Numbered from the stretch's first letter, positions 1 to 11,290 are shown. The stretch: DNA of 64,000 nucleotides from Turnera subulata (GCA_028386065.3 JAKUCV010007367.1:240327-304326); one strand, 5' to 3'. Translations and numbers: made by a program. The notes: generated by a model not told the origin, from the letters alone.

Positions 1-265
1 GGTGGAGCTAACTCCTCTGGCAGATGCCTTAGTTGGACTTCAAGGTGTAGATGGTTTATCGACAGAGCAAAGAAAGAGGCTGACAATAGCTGTTGAGTTG
101 GTTGCTAACCCTTCGATAATCTTCATGGATGAGCCAACTTCTGGTCTTTGTGCAAGAGCTGCTGCCATTGTTATGCGTACTGTAAGAAACACTGTGGATA
201 CAGGAAGAACTGTGGTATGTACAATTCACCAGCCGAGCATAGACATTTTTGAAGCGTTTGATGAG
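1..265 (+). CDS. PDR exon: NBD2 signature, Walker B, H-loop
   Basis: Read in the frame starting at base 2, this exon gives the ABC signature [14 protein letters not shown], Walker [10 protein letters not shown] and switch-region TIHQPS. It ends in ..AFDE at a GT donor (266-267) in phase 0. The D-loop reads SGLCAR where the family has SGLDAR. The start is a window edge, not a start codon. Confidence 0.93.
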
Positions 266-348
266 GTATGCATTGGCTTTTCGGGTCCTACCATCTTGTT
301 TCTGTGACTGATCAATTTGGATGCAACTTGATGTCTAGCTTCTGGCAG

Positions 349-432
349 CTATTCCTGATGAAAAGAGGAGGTCAAGTAATTTATGCTGGATCACTTGGTC
401 GCCGCTCTCAGACGCTCGTGGAATACTTCGAG
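349..432 (+). CDS. PDR exon: post-NBD2 segment
   Basis: This 84-nt, 28-codon exon opens after TGGCAG and closes before GTACTT. It encodes LFLMKRGGQVIYAG and, further on, LVEYFE, a hallmark PDR stretch after the H-loop. It is phase 0 at both ends. Confidence 0.93.
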
Positions 433-558
433 GTACTTGTTTTCTTTTTCCCTCATTTGGTCCTGGCTGGATTCTTCAGCTTAGAGGTGGAGTTTAGCAA
501 TGTCTTCAACTGTCCTGGCTATTTATGCAATGATGACTGGTATTTCATAAAAGTATAG

Positions 559-692
559 GCAGTCCCAGGAGTTCCCAAGATAAAAGATGGATATAACCCC
601 GCGACATGGATGCTTGAAGTCAGTACTCCGGCGATGGAGACACAGTTGAATGTGAATTTTGCGGAAATTTTTGCCAACTCCCAACTCTATCA
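559..692 (+). CDS. PDR exon: [10 protein letters not shown] segment
   Basis: It begins after TATAG and encodes [19 protein letters not shown] and then [12 protein letters not shown], the conserved NBD2-TMD2 linker of PDR proteins. It ends CA before GTAAGT, so the Gln codon is completed by the next exon. Confidence 0.93.
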
Positions 693-876
693 GTAAGTCT
701 GAATATACACCAGCATGAGAGTGAATGGCCATAAATTGTTAGCTAATTTGAGTGCTTTGCCAAATGGGGGAAAAGAAACAAAGCTAGCCACTAAATCATT
801 TTACAAAACCTTACCTGGGGATTCAGACCCCATCATTAGTTTCGTTTTGTGATTACTAGATTTGAAACATTTTCAG

Positions 877-1107
877 GAGGAATCAGGAGATTATCAAAGA
901 GCTTAGTACTCCACCACCAGGAGGATCAAAGGACCTCCACTTCCCAACCGAATACTCCCAACCTTCTGTTACTCAGTACAAGGCTTGCTTCTGGAAACAA
1001 TATTGGTCTTATTGGAGAAATCCTCAGTACAACGCCATCCGTTACGCAATAACAATTTGCATTGGAATTATATTCGGTCTTGTCTTTTGGAACAAAGGAC
1101 AGCAGAT
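877..1107 (+). CDS. PDR exon: start of TMD2
   Basis: It begins after TTTCAG and completes the split Gln codon. It encodes ELSTPPPGSKDL-like text, then KACFWKQYWSYWRNPQYNA and a hydrophobic segment, ITICIGIIFGLVFWNKG, that is probably the first TMD2 helix. It stops before GTAAGT with two bases of a split codon. Confidence 0.93.
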
Positions 1108-1322
1108 GTAAGTCTCTGAGTTCTTTACCTCCTGTTGGAGTTTCTTTATCACGAGCATAGGTTTTTCAAGTGTTTGTTCCTCAAAAGGGCAAGGCAAAAG
1201 GCAAGAGCACCTGTGCCTTATCAGAAGGGACGGGAATCATTCTTGATCCTGCCCTGCTGTAACTTGCCATCTCCATATCCTCCTAATAAACCTTGAGTGT
1301 ATCTCCTTGCTTTTGTTAACAG

Positions 1323-1494
1323 TTCAAAACAGCAAGATCTACTGAATTTTTTTGGGGCCATGTACTCTGCGGTGCTTTTCCTTGGGTCAACCAATGCTGC
1401 TGCAGTGCAGTCTATTGTTGCTATCGAGAGGACAGTATTCTACCGTGAAAGAGCTGCCGGAATGTATTCCCCTCTACCTTATGCATTTGCTCAG
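1323..1494 (+). CDS. PDR exon: TMD2, [12 protein letters not shown] motif
   Basis: It follows a TTAACAG acceptor and encodes [20 protein letters not shown], then [18 protein letters not shown] and ..YAFAQ, diagnostic for PDR TMD2. It ends in phase 0 at a GTAAAA donor. The following intron has grown from perhaps 100 bp to about 7.7 kb by a copia-type insertion. Confidence 0.93.
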
Positions 1495-1554
1495 GTAAAA
1501 AAACAATAAACCTTATCAGCCCCTCTACAATAGAATTTAACTATTAAAACAAAC

Positions 1555-1910
1555 TGAAGGAAAATATATATCTCCTGAATGAAATAAATTAGGACACCTA
1601 CTTGATGTCCTAGCAGCGGAAGTAGAAGATCTTGGAGTCCAGGTCTTGATCTACCGGTCGTGTAGGGTTGTCACAGTGTGTCGGATCAACCCCATAGTTT
1701 CCACGGCCTAAACCTCTCTTCTAGAGCTGTGTGTTAGGTGTGTGTGGGTGTAACCTAGCCACCCTTGTATATGTTATTCTTGGCTCTTATGCTAAAGAAT
1801 AATATGTATGTATAGGAGGTATATTAGGGTTACATATGAGCACCCAACTTATGGGTGGACCTAGTGGGCCTCACCACCTCTAGTGGGCCCATAACCTATA
1901 TAACCCAACA
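1555..1910 (-). repeat. copia-1 3' LTR
   Basis: This is a near-identical direct repeat of 8753-9109. It starts TGAAGGAAAA and ends AACCCAACA. It is directly followed by the complement of a polypurine tract, marking it as the 3' LTR of a minus-strand element. Confidence 0.92.
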
Positions 1911-3705
1911 TCTCCCACTCACACATAAGTGAGAGTGCTCAAAACACCAATTTGCAAGAAACTCATTCTTGCCACAACAGCAATAGTCATACAAAGAAAT
2001 AGAACCGTGCGATCGACATACTGTGAGAGCAAAATGCTATACACCTGTTAGGGATATATAGCCTCTCGTCGAGAAAGTACCTGCAAGTAGACCAAAAAAA
2101 AAGTATGCAAGTGCCCTAGATCATCTGAATCACATTAGAAATCATCCATATGATCTCCTCCATCAAAACGTGACGCAATGCAACGTAATGCAATGCAATA
2201 CAATGCAATGTATTCACAATTATAACCGTACGTCATAACTGGTGCACCGGTGAATACAAGGCTAATGTGATTCTGTCTATGACCTTCCTCTTCTCACGAT
2301 TCCCTTGACCCGGCCCAACTCGCTTTTCTAGACATGTCCCGCCAGACCGAATCTGTGTGCATGGTCCTTAGGCAACATACTAAGATAGCGACCATCAAAC
2401 CGAATCTCAAGTCTCTGATAGGAGTACTGAGGGTACATAAGGTAGAGCCATCATAGAAGCTCCAGGTCTCACACAACTAGAAGTTGAGATCATACTCTAG
2501 CTAACCCGTGGTCGACAAAGTGCACACATGGTATGAAACATGTGCTACAGCATTTTCTCCTTTCCCGTGGAGCGTATGTTTTTCCCATAAGGAATGCTGT
2601 ACAGATGGTATTTAGACACCATATGTGTCCAAATCTGAGTTTCCCGATCTACACATCAACTTGAACTCACATCTGGCCTACTAAGTAGACTCGGTGAACG
2701 TATTCCACCATTAAAATGACCTTCTGTCATTATATAGCCGACATTTATGATTTTAAGCCACAAGCTCTCAAATTATCCATCTGATAATTTTGCTTAAAAT
2801 CTGTCTCATCTCCACTTATCACTAAGATAAGAAGGTGGTTACCCGTGTGAGAGGGCTAACCTCGTGTCTACTCGACATACTCTGAAACAAATAAATGAAG
2901 AATGTACATAACATTCATCCATATGTATGTATACAAATCAACTTATTTGATAGCAAGTACATTAAACACACAGGTTGTGAATTTCGGGAAAATAATAAGT
3001 ATAAGGTGAAGTACTTAAGCCTACACAATTTTAATACCTAATGTGTTCCACAAACACATCCCAAGGTAAAGGCTTAAACAGTGCATCTGATCACTTGTCT
3101 CTCATAGACAGATACTTCACATTCACAACCTTGCAGACAACAATGCCACCTGCATAGTTGTATCGGATGTCTACTTATTTGGTGAAACTAACTATTCCTG
3201 GTAATGGAAATTGCAACCTCACTGTCATAGTTGACTAACACTAGATCAGTGTCATATGCATTATTCATTATATAATCCAAGAACTTTTCAGCCAAATAAC
3301 TTTTACACTGCTGAAGCGAGGGCCACATATTTAGCCTCAATCACTGTCAAGAATATACATGATCATTTCTTACTACTCTATGATATGGCGCCATCATTTA
3401 GTAAGAGCATATATCTAGATGTAGACTTTTCTACCATCTAGATCTTTTCCATGATCAAGGCTTGTGTATTCAACCAAGAAGGACATTTCTTAACTTGGTG
3501 ACAAAATTATAATCAGCAGACTTCTATAGACATCCCATGATCCTTTTTAACTGCTTGTAATGTGCTATGCCTAGGTCGGATTGACATCTATCTGGCTTAA
3601 CCAATATCTAGTCTATCATACACCATAGTGCACAACAAACTTCTGACTGCGCTCCGTTATGGAACTTGGCTTATTCATCACAGGAGTCTTAGGACACACG
3701 TTTTC

Positions 3706-4300
3706 TCAAAGTATGGCATTTATTGATATAAGTTTAGATAGGATTACTTTGATGCATATTGTATTATTCCAAATCTTTATTAGTGTAATTCTCTTACGAG
3801 AAATACAATAATTTGTTGAAACAATATCTTGAAATCTTAATTTCAAGATTATATGCAAATCTTTATCCATATCATCTATCTCGATTGAGATGACAACTAG
3901 GTTCTTTACGTTGTTGATTAAACTCCATATCATTTCTAGCTATAAGTATGTCATATACATACTATATGTAAATTACAAACTTACTTGGTACATGCCTTCA
4001 GGATTAGAAGACCAATATAGACTTCAAAGTCTACAAACCATATGTTTGTGGTCCTCTATAATGAAACACAATCGGTTTCATTCAATCTCCATTGAGAAAG
4101 GCATTATTACATCCGTCTGATGTAATCCAAGGTTTAAGTTTGAAATAATAGCTAGAAACATCCATACATGGGTAAAACTCATAGAAAATGAGATTGACTC
4201 TTATAATCTATCTCTTCCTGTAGTGTACCTTTTACCTATTAGTTGAGTCTTAAATTTCTCAACTATGCCACTAGCCTTAAGCTTGCTTTTGAGAACACAT
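3706..4300 (-). pseudogene. Copia reverse transcriptase remnant
   Basis: On the minus strand, codons from 4102 downwards read AFLNGD followed by stops, matching the AFLNG motif of copia reverse transcriptases. About 120 nt further (3972-3940) is a degraded version of the LYVDD-ILIA active-site region in which the aspartates are lost. Beyond it lies a hydrophilic stretch resembling the part that follows YVDD. Several stops and frameshifts are present. The motif match is short, so the exact limits are uncertain. Confidence 0.55.
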
Positions 4301-6840
4301 TTGTTCCCAATGGCATTGTGTTCCTTTAATGAGATCAACCAGTCCTTAAACTTTATTGACTCTCATTGACTCCATCTGTTCTTCAAGTGCCTTTGTCCAT
4401 TTTTCTTTAGAAGGATTTGAGGCGGCTTCTTCTAGGCTCATTATGTAGGAATATCATAAAAGACCCACTATCTTTGATGTCAAATCATCAATGACAACCT
4501 TTTATGAGAATCATACTTAATTATGATTCAGGTATGTTGTTCCCATTTGGATCAACATGGCTCCCACTAGGATTAAAATGTTAATCTCGCTCCCACTTAG
4601 AACAAGATCTATCTTTATCGCTCCCACTTGGAACAACAAGATTACTTTTATTCGGACTTGATGATGAGGAAGTTTATTGATGAGAAACTAATTCATCATC
4701 TGTAAAAAATCCTCCCACTCGAATAAAGTAATCCTTGCACGTCTTAATCCTCTTCCTCAAATAAAGATAGGCCTTAACCTACCTCACCCTTCTTAGAAAA
4801 CTCATTCACAAAGAATGTAACATCTGTTGGTTTAAACTCAGTTACACTCCCACTGTTCTGTTAACTTATAAACATATAACCTTTGAGGTTAGTAAGTATC
4901 TCATAAGACACTTGTCTTCCTCTCAAGGCTCATCTTGCCAGGTAGAGAGGAATAATGTTTATAAGTAGCATAACTTCCAAGGTTACTAAAACACTTGGTG
5001 GGAAGTATTTTACTCAACAACATATGTAGAGTAGTTGTAACTGACAATGTAGGCATACTGTTAAGTAGATAGACAGCAAGCAAACATTACCCATGTGGCA
5101 ATAAAGTTTGTGCCCTCATTTACTTACCTATTACAAAAGCATTTCATCACGTTACTTCTATAACACATTTGTCATAGAGTATTAGGAATAGTCAACCAAT
5201 GCACTATACCCTTTCATCAAATACCCACTGATTGGATTGACAAAACAATCACAATTAGCATGAAGATCTTATATCTTCATATCTAGTTAATTTTCTATGA
5301 AGCTCATATAGCTTTAAAAACAACTTAATGCCTCTAAAATTTAAAAAAAAATTAAATAGATGTAATTGGGCATAATGAAGAAAAAAAATGAATAACATGC
5401 TTGATGCCTAGTCCAAACGTGAATGGACCCGCAGATGTTCAGGTGGACAAATAATAATGAAGAGTTGGCTTCAATCACTTTACCAGATGGTCAATAATCA
5501 GCTAGATAACACTCACAAGCAGACAGTTCTACTTGTATAATGCTAGGAAGCAAACAATATTTGCTAACCTTGGCATTCTCTGTTGGTCCGTATGACCAAA
5601 TCTAGCATTATTCGGTAATAAGACTAAAGCCATATAAAATTGAAACAGAATCAATTTTATAATTTGTCATGAAAGTATGTATGGTTACTAAAACCAAGAT
5701 ATGTTAGAAAAGACTTCTATCATGTAAGTTCACATCTCATATGTTACACAAGACTAACTTGTATGATATGTGTATTTAAGCAACACCTTATTGTTGCTAC
5801 TTACATGTCAAAACATTTAATCTCCATGTGAGACTTAACATTGATCAGGTATCACTTTTCCATACAATATAATGTGTGACTCCTGAGTCTATAATTCACT
5901 AAGAATTATATTCAGTTACACACAAACTAAAACTGCCGCAAACACAAAGTTTGCTAACTCATGCAAAGTAAAGTATCAATTCGTACTTTCCAATTTCATC
6001 ATTGGAAAATGACCCTTTTGGTCATTATTGCAACACTTTTATTGCAACAGTACTTTGCATTGTATGGTTTGTCGTACTGATTTGTCTTCAACTTTCATGA
6101 CAATAGTGATGATCACAAGAGCACTTTTGCTCTACCAGCACATATTGGAATACTAAATTCTAAATTTTATGATTATCGCCATTAAGCATCAACCTTTTGT
6201 TGAGCTATGCGGCAATACATATGAAGCAGTAATTATATTTAACAAATAAAATACACAAAAGGATCACACTTAAAGTATAATGTTGAACATACATACATAT
6301 ATAACGCTAAGCTTCGATTGGCTAAGTTAATAATCATATACATAACCCGGAGTCGAAAGTTCACTATGTTCCCAGTCATCGTCCTAAAGTTGAATGCATA
6401 ATGAAAATTAATTTAACCAATAACACAGCTAAGCATTAATCATGCTCCAGGCAACATATTTGTCAAACACAATTTTATAATCCCATGTGGATTATAAGTT
6501 TTTTTTTTTCTTGAACAACCCAACAATGTTAAACTAATTAACATGTGATGCTAAACTAAATAGCAACTAGTTCATAATGTTAAACCAATTAATATTAAAG
6601 CAGGTAATTGTGTATTACTCATGCTTGAACCATTGGGTAAATATTTCTCGTGCCAAATTCACAAAGAAAATGGTCTAGAAATATTTGGATTGTATTTTAT
6701 TGGTGATAAAACATAAACACAAAATTTATGTCAAAAGAATTAGTCCATGTGACTAATTTCTTTTTCTGGATCTATTAAGAAAAATATTGGAACCCTTCAT
6801 AATTTTTTTTTCTAAGCCGTATGCCATAGAATAAAATTTA

Positions 6841-7500
6841 ATTAGACCATATGTCTAGCATGGACAAATTTTACTAAGGTCATGAGATATCAAAAAAAAT
6901 AAAACTTATTTAGACCGTGTGTCTAAAAATTTATTTTTATTGACCATCTCTTCTAAAAATATAATAATACTAGACTTTTGTCTCGATTAATTTTATTTTA
7001 TTTAGTCCAAAAGCCCATAAAATAAAACTTACTTAGACCGTATGTCTAAGATAGACAATTTAATTTTATTCAGGTCATAAACCCAAAATAAAATTAATTT
7101 TTAGACCATATGTCTAAAAGGAGTCCATCATTATTATATTTATTTTGACCATATGTCAATAGAAGAAATTTAATTTAGACCATATTTCTAAAAAAGGACC
7201 ATCTCTTTCTAAAAAAAAATATTAGACTTGTAGTTATTTTATTAGGTCTCAAACCCAATTAAAATAATAATTTAGACCATACACCTAAAATAAGTCCATA
7301 TTATTTTATTCAACCATATGTTGATGGAAAGAGATTAATTTTAGACCGTCTGTCCAAAAAAAAAATAAGTCAATTTTATTTTTATAGGCCATATAAAAGA
7401 GAAAACGATTTAGACCGTATGTCTAAAATTAATTTTAATTAAACCACATGTTTAATATAGCCCATACAAAATAAAATTAGTAAGACCTTATGTCTTAAAT
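6841..7500. repeat. AT-rich array of TTTAGACCATATGTCTAAA palindromes
   Basis: About ten copies of a near-palindrome, TTAGACCRTATGTCTAA, begin near 6841, 6910, 6970, 7032, 7099, 7175, 7271, 7339, 7409 and 7480. The usual spacing is 60-75 bp, separated by AATAAAATTAATTT-type spacer. The array lies in the 5' untranslated or gag part of copia-1 (native orientation) and has no coding potential. Confidence 0.85.
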
Positions 7501-7639
7501 AATTGATCCATAATAAGCCTTGTGCCTATTAAATTATCCAGTCCAATTAATATGGATTACTAAAGACCATAAAAGCATCCAACCCAATTAATTCTCTAGG
7601 CTACATAAGCCCAGATACACACAACAGTATTCCCAATAG

Positions 7640-8330
7640 AGCGGCCCATGTCCGGCTCGGCCCGGCAGGTTTCCTTTTTTTTTCATTTTTTTTTTTTTAC
7701 TCGCAGCCGCATGATTAAATTGCTGTCAACCGTCCGATTTGAGAAGGATGCCCTAGGCACCTTCTTCTCCAAAAAAAACGAATCAGCCGCCGGCGCCTCA
7801 AATACCCATCGGAGCTAACACTAGTCACCGGATTCAGTGGCAGACAGCGCTGGACGAAGCCTGTAACAAGCCGGAGCAGCACGAGGACGAGGCCGCGATG
7901 GCAAACAACACCACGGCGGGGGTCACCACCACCGGAGACACGAATAGATCGCGTTCGTCAGGACCTCGCTGCCAGCACCATGCACCCTCAGTTTCCGAAC
8001 AACGAGGACGCGCGAGCACCTGGGCAACACGACGACAACGAACGCCGCCAGTGCTCCCTCCCTGTCTCGCTTCTCGAGCTACTCGACCGTCGCCACGGAG
8101 GAGATGCGCTAGACGACCCGTCTGTTGATTTGCCAAGGCCTTCCGTGAGCCGCCATCTGCAACTCGGGCAACGCGCCGCGGTCACGCATCCATCGTATGT
8201 GACGCTGCAGCGGTGCTTGCCTCGCCGGTTGGATCCGCCGCCGTATGCAGCGGCCCTTGCTTCTTCCGCCGCCGTGTGCAACAGATGTGGATGGGTATCG
8301 GGTTTGGATATTCCATTGTTCTCCAAGAAC
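7640..8330. other. GC-rich island inside copia-1
   Basis: About 700 bp of GC-rich sequence stands out between AT-rich flanks. Overlapping ORFs of 76-130 codons occur on both strands (for example 7980-8372 + and 7834-8136 -). None resembles a protein I know, and ORFs on both strands are expected from GC-rich DNA. It lies between the 5' LTR and the AT-rich palindrome array. It could be a captured host sequence or simply the element's leader. No function is assigned. Confidence 0.5.
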
Positions 8331-8739
8331 ACAGACCCAGAATTTGTTTTTAATCACACATACAATCCGTAATTGTACCCCAAATTGAAACACAACATAT
8401 TGGTTCAACATAATACAATCGGGTATAAAATAATAAAGGATTAATCTCACAAATTAATTTTTCAATAGATATACACCTAATCTATTATTCACGAAAAAAT
8501 GGAATTGATGTCAGAATCGAACAAATCAATAATATATCAATCCATATCGTGAAAACCACTCAATCACAAACCAATTGCATATTACCGCAGATTCAATAAA
8601 AAAATTATTCTAGACTTACACAAAATTATAGAATTAATCAGAATACAAGCCTTACAGAATAAAGCATGTGAACATATGAATCAAACGAAAAAAAAATAGG
8701 CATTCGATTGGAAACTTAGACCAGAGATAAAGACTCTAG

Positions 8740-8751
8740 GCTCCGCTACCA
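8740..8751 (-). other. copia-1 primer-binding site
   Basis: The complement reads TGGTAGCGGAGC, close to the TGGTATCAGAGC site that pairs with initiator-Met tRNA in many plant elements. It lies one base from the 5' LTR edge at 8753. Confidence 0.75.
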
Positions 8752-8752
8752 A

Positions 8753-9109
8753 TGAAGGAAAACATATATCTCCTGAATGAAATAAATTAGGACACCTACT
8801 TGATGTCCTAGCAGCGGAAGTAGAAGATCTTGGAGTCCAGGTCTTGATCTACCGGTCGTGTAGGGTTGTCATAGTGTGTCCGATCAACCCCATAGTTTCC
8901 ACGGCCTAAACCTCTCTTCTAGAGCTGTGTGTTAGGTGTGTGTGGGTGTAACCTAGCCACCCTTGTATATGTTATTCTTGGCTCTTATGCCAAAGAATAA
9001 TATGTATGTATAGGAGGTATATTAGGGTTACATATGAGCACCCAACTTATGGGTGGACCTAGTGGGCCTCACCACCTCTAGTGGGCCCTATAACCTATAT
9101 AACCCAACC
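8753..9109 (-). repeat. copia-1 5' LTR
   Basis: The partner of 1555-1910 with about 1% divergence. It is adjacent to the primer-binding site and is followed by the CAAAC target duplication. Confidence 0.92.
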
Positions 9110-9157
9110 CAAACAAACAAACATTAATGTGCGTGCTGGCTATCTGTATTATTGCAG

Positions 9158-9413
9158 GTGTCAATTGAAGCAATTTATGTTACTATTCAGACTACTGTTT
9201 ACGCTCTTATCCTCTACTCCATGATTGGCTTCGAGTGGAAAGCCAAGCATTTGTTGTGGTTTTGGTACTTCATACTTATGGCCTTCATGTACTTCACGTT
9301 GTACGGGATGATGGTTGTTGCAATGACTCCAGCTCCCCAAATTGGTAGGCATTCTCAAGTCATTCTTCTTGTCCTTCTGGAACTTGTTCTCTGGTTTCAC
9401 CATCCCCAGAACT
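9158..9413 (+). CDS. PDR exon: TMD2, frameshifted
   Basis: It follows an ATTGCAG acceptor. It encodes VSIEAIYVTIQTTVYALILY, FYFTLYGMMVVA-like helices and MTPAPQIG. The original frame then stops at 9434. One extra base near 9343-9346 explains this: in the next frame the sequence resumes as SFFLSFWNLFSGFTIPRT, the expected PDR continuation, up to a GTAAAC donor at 9414. A single indel therefore disables the exon independently of the transposon insertions. Confidence 0.9.
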
Positions 9414-9457
9414 GTAAACATCGCAAATATGTATAACAACATTGTTACTCTAGTTAA

Positions 9458-9665
9458 TGTTGGGAAGTAAAGCGCCGGAGTAGCCCGCAAATCGGGGAGA
9501 AAACAAACGAGGCTCAAGTGAGATCCACACTCGTGGGCTTGGACACCACAAAGTAACCCAAAACCTTAAGGCATTAGGTACGTGGGTCCATTCCACTTAT
9601 ATTTTACTCACTTGGTCTCTTTTTTATCCGATGTGGGACAATTACTCATACTTGAACACCCAACA
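9458..9665 (-). repeat. TRIM LTR, left copy
   Basis: Begins TGTTGGGAAG and ends ACACCCAACA. It contains TCCGATGTGGGAC, shared with the other two copies, and is followed by a polypurine-tract complement. Confidence 0.88.
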
Positions 9666-9929
9666 ATCTCCCCCTCAAGTGTTGAGTTACTTCCACATCA
9701 GGCTTAGGCATACTCCCCCTACAACGGAAGCATCTTCTGCGACATCCTCAAGAGCCCGCTCCACAACACCAATGAGCATGCGCCTGCCAATCTCTTAGGT
9801 TTTCAAGAGTCATGCATTACAACTCCATGCATGGGCCTAAATCTAGAGTTTCGAACTCGCTCCACGTGGGGGCAGCAACCACGGGGCAAACTATGTCGCG
9901 TATCAATATCGATCACAGCCGAACCTTCG

Positions 9930-9941
9930 GCTCCGCTACCA
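9930..9941 (-). other. TRIM primer-binding site
   Basis: The complement reads TGGTAGCGGAGC, the same variant seen in copia-1. It lies two bases from the LTR start at 9944. Confidence 0.75.
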
Positions 9942-9943
9942 CT

Positions 9944-10142
9944 TGTTGAGAACCGGGAGTCGCCCGAAAACTGGGGAGACAACACGCGAGGCCCATGTGA
10001 GTTCCATACGCGTGACCAGGACACCACTCTGTAACCCAAAACCTCAAGGTATTGGGTACATGGGTCCACTTCACTTATATGTTACACACTTGGCTTCTTT
10101 CTCTCCGATGTGGGATTCTCCACTCACACTTACATTCCAACA
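9944..10142 (-). repeat. TRIM LTR, middle copy
   Basis: Begins TGTTGAGAACC and ends CATTCCAACA. It is a diverged direct repeat of 9458-9665. It has a primer-binding site on one side and a polypurine-tract complement on the other, so it serves two adjacent units. Confidence 0.85.
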
Positions 10143-10493
10143 ATCTCCCCCTCAAATGTGACACTCTTCCATATCGGACCACCTACTCCTCCTCCAATGG
10201 AAACATACCGGAAACTTTTCGCAACATCACCAAGAGCCCACTCTGCCATCAAGCCCGTTCCAGGAGCACGCGTCTGCCGATGCTCGAAGAGCTCATTCCA
10301 TTGGGAGCCACGACTTACAACTTCACTTAGGCCGGGAAAGCAAAGCGCCACTCAGAAGAATGCGCCTCCCGAAACCACTCTTATCTGGAGAAACGCCTTA
10401 CAACTCCAACCGAGCTTGGTCCAAGAGCCCAACCCCTCTTCGTTCCACGTGGGGGGCAGCATTCACGGGAGCATCACCATGTCGCAAACCATT

Positions 10494-10686
10494 ATATGAG
10501 TAATTGTCCCACATCGGACAAAAAGAGACCAAGTGAGTAAAAGATAAGTGGAATGGACCCATGTTCCTAATGCCTTAAGGTTTTGGGTTACTTTGTGGTG
10601 TCCAAGCTCACGAGTGTGGATCTCACTTGGGCCTCGTTTGTTTTCTCCCCGATTTGCGGGCTAATCCGGCGCTTTACTTCCCAACA
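10494..10686 (+). repeat. TRIM LTR, inverted right-hand partial copy
   Basis: It matches the reverse complement of 9458-9650 closely, for example GTCCCACATCGGA and GATTTGCGGGCTA, but lacks the other LTR end. It ends CTTCCCAACA directly before the GTTAA duplication. Confidence 0.85.
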
Positions 10687-10739
10687 GTTAATATTGTAAT
10701 CCATTAGGAACTCAACATTTGCTTGCTCATTTCATGCAG

Positions 10740-10778
10740 CAAATCCCAATTTGGTGGAAGTGGTACTACTGTTGTTCT
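10740..10778 (+). pseudogene. Duplicate of the PDR last-exon 5' edge
   Basis: After ATGCAG it encodes QIPIWWKWYY, then runs into an LTR start (TGATGCAAAC). It is the upstream product of the tandem duplication and differs from the copy at 11291 by CTGTTG versus CTGGTG. Confidence 0.88.
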
Positions 10779-11290
10779 TGATGCAAACTAAGGCAAGACT
10801 AATGCACGCCAAGGCGACCAAGGAAGAAGCAATGGAGACAAACATGGAGCTTGGATGTATTCCAACAAGCTCACTTTCCGAAATCATATCCAAGATTCGT
10901 ACTCACAAGAAGTTCAAGAAGAGATGGAAAATCAAGATTGGAAAGGAGCTGAAACTGAAGCCCATCAATTTGCTGTCAATTAAGGAGTAGTTGACTCAAG
11001 AGCACATTCGGGCCCAGTCGACATCAATCCACCTTCAAGGAGGTGTCGACATATCCATTTTACTAATTACAGTTGTCAAATTAAAATCGACTAGTTTTAT
11101 TTTTATTATTGTAAGGATTTAATTAGTGTCTAAGTTATGTGAGCTCAATTAATTCCAAATCCATCTAGTAATAGGAGAGGAGGCGCCAAGACTTGGAGTT
11201 CAAGGAGGAGCCGACTCCGGCGCTTTACTTCCTAACAGTTAATATTGGAATCCATCAGGAACTCAACATTTGCTTGCTCATTTCATGCAG

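Larger units (their letters stand above)
1555..9109 (-). mobile_element. Ty1/copia-type LTR retrotransposon, coding region decayed (copia-1)
   Basis: It inserted in a transporter intron. Two direct repeats of about 356 bp begin TG and end CCCAACA (CCCAACC in the second). The interior next to the right repeat carries a reverse-complement primer-binding site. The left repeat is followed by TCTCCCACTC, the complement of a polypurine tract, so the element reads right to left. The flanks carry CAAAC at 1550-1554 and 9110-9114. I counted four substitutions and one indel between the LTRs, so the last insertion is recent. Yet the 6.8-kb interior has no long ORF, only a reverse-transcriptase trace near 3.9-4.1 kb. 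It probably moved using proteins supplied in trans. Copia assignment rests on that trace and on gene order. Confidence 0.88.
9458..10686 (-). mobile_element. TRIM-like element with an inverted terminal LTR piece
   Basis: It sits in a transporter intron with the 5-bp duplication GTTAA at 9453-9457 and 10687-10691. Two same-direction LTRs of about 200 bp (9458-9665, 9944-10142) are each followed by ATCTCCCCCTC, the complement of a polypurine tract. A primer-binding site complement lies at 9930-9941. No coding capacity fits a terminal-repeat retrotransposon in miniature read on the minus strand. A second internal stretch (10143-10493) leads into an inverted partial LTR (10494-10686). Both outer ends are therefore the same LTR terminus, TGTTGGGAAG and its complement. 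This is an aberrant structure for an LTR element, but the target duplication indicates one integration event. Confidence 0.85.

Noticed and set aside
2294..5083. Short ORFs in the copia-1 interior
   Set aside because: All under 80 codons and scattered on both strands. Only the minus-strand RT trace near 3.9-4.1 kb has a motif match.
7834..8450. Overlapping GC-rich ORFs on both strands as possible genes
   Set aside because: No recognisable domains, frames open on both strands at once as expected from GC-rich DNA, and the location is inside a retrotransposon.
9458..10686. hAT- or MULE-type DNA transposon with long TIRs
   Set aside because: The ends are TG..CA, the duplication is 5 bp, and internal LTR copies with primer-site and polypurine complements point to an LTR element instead.
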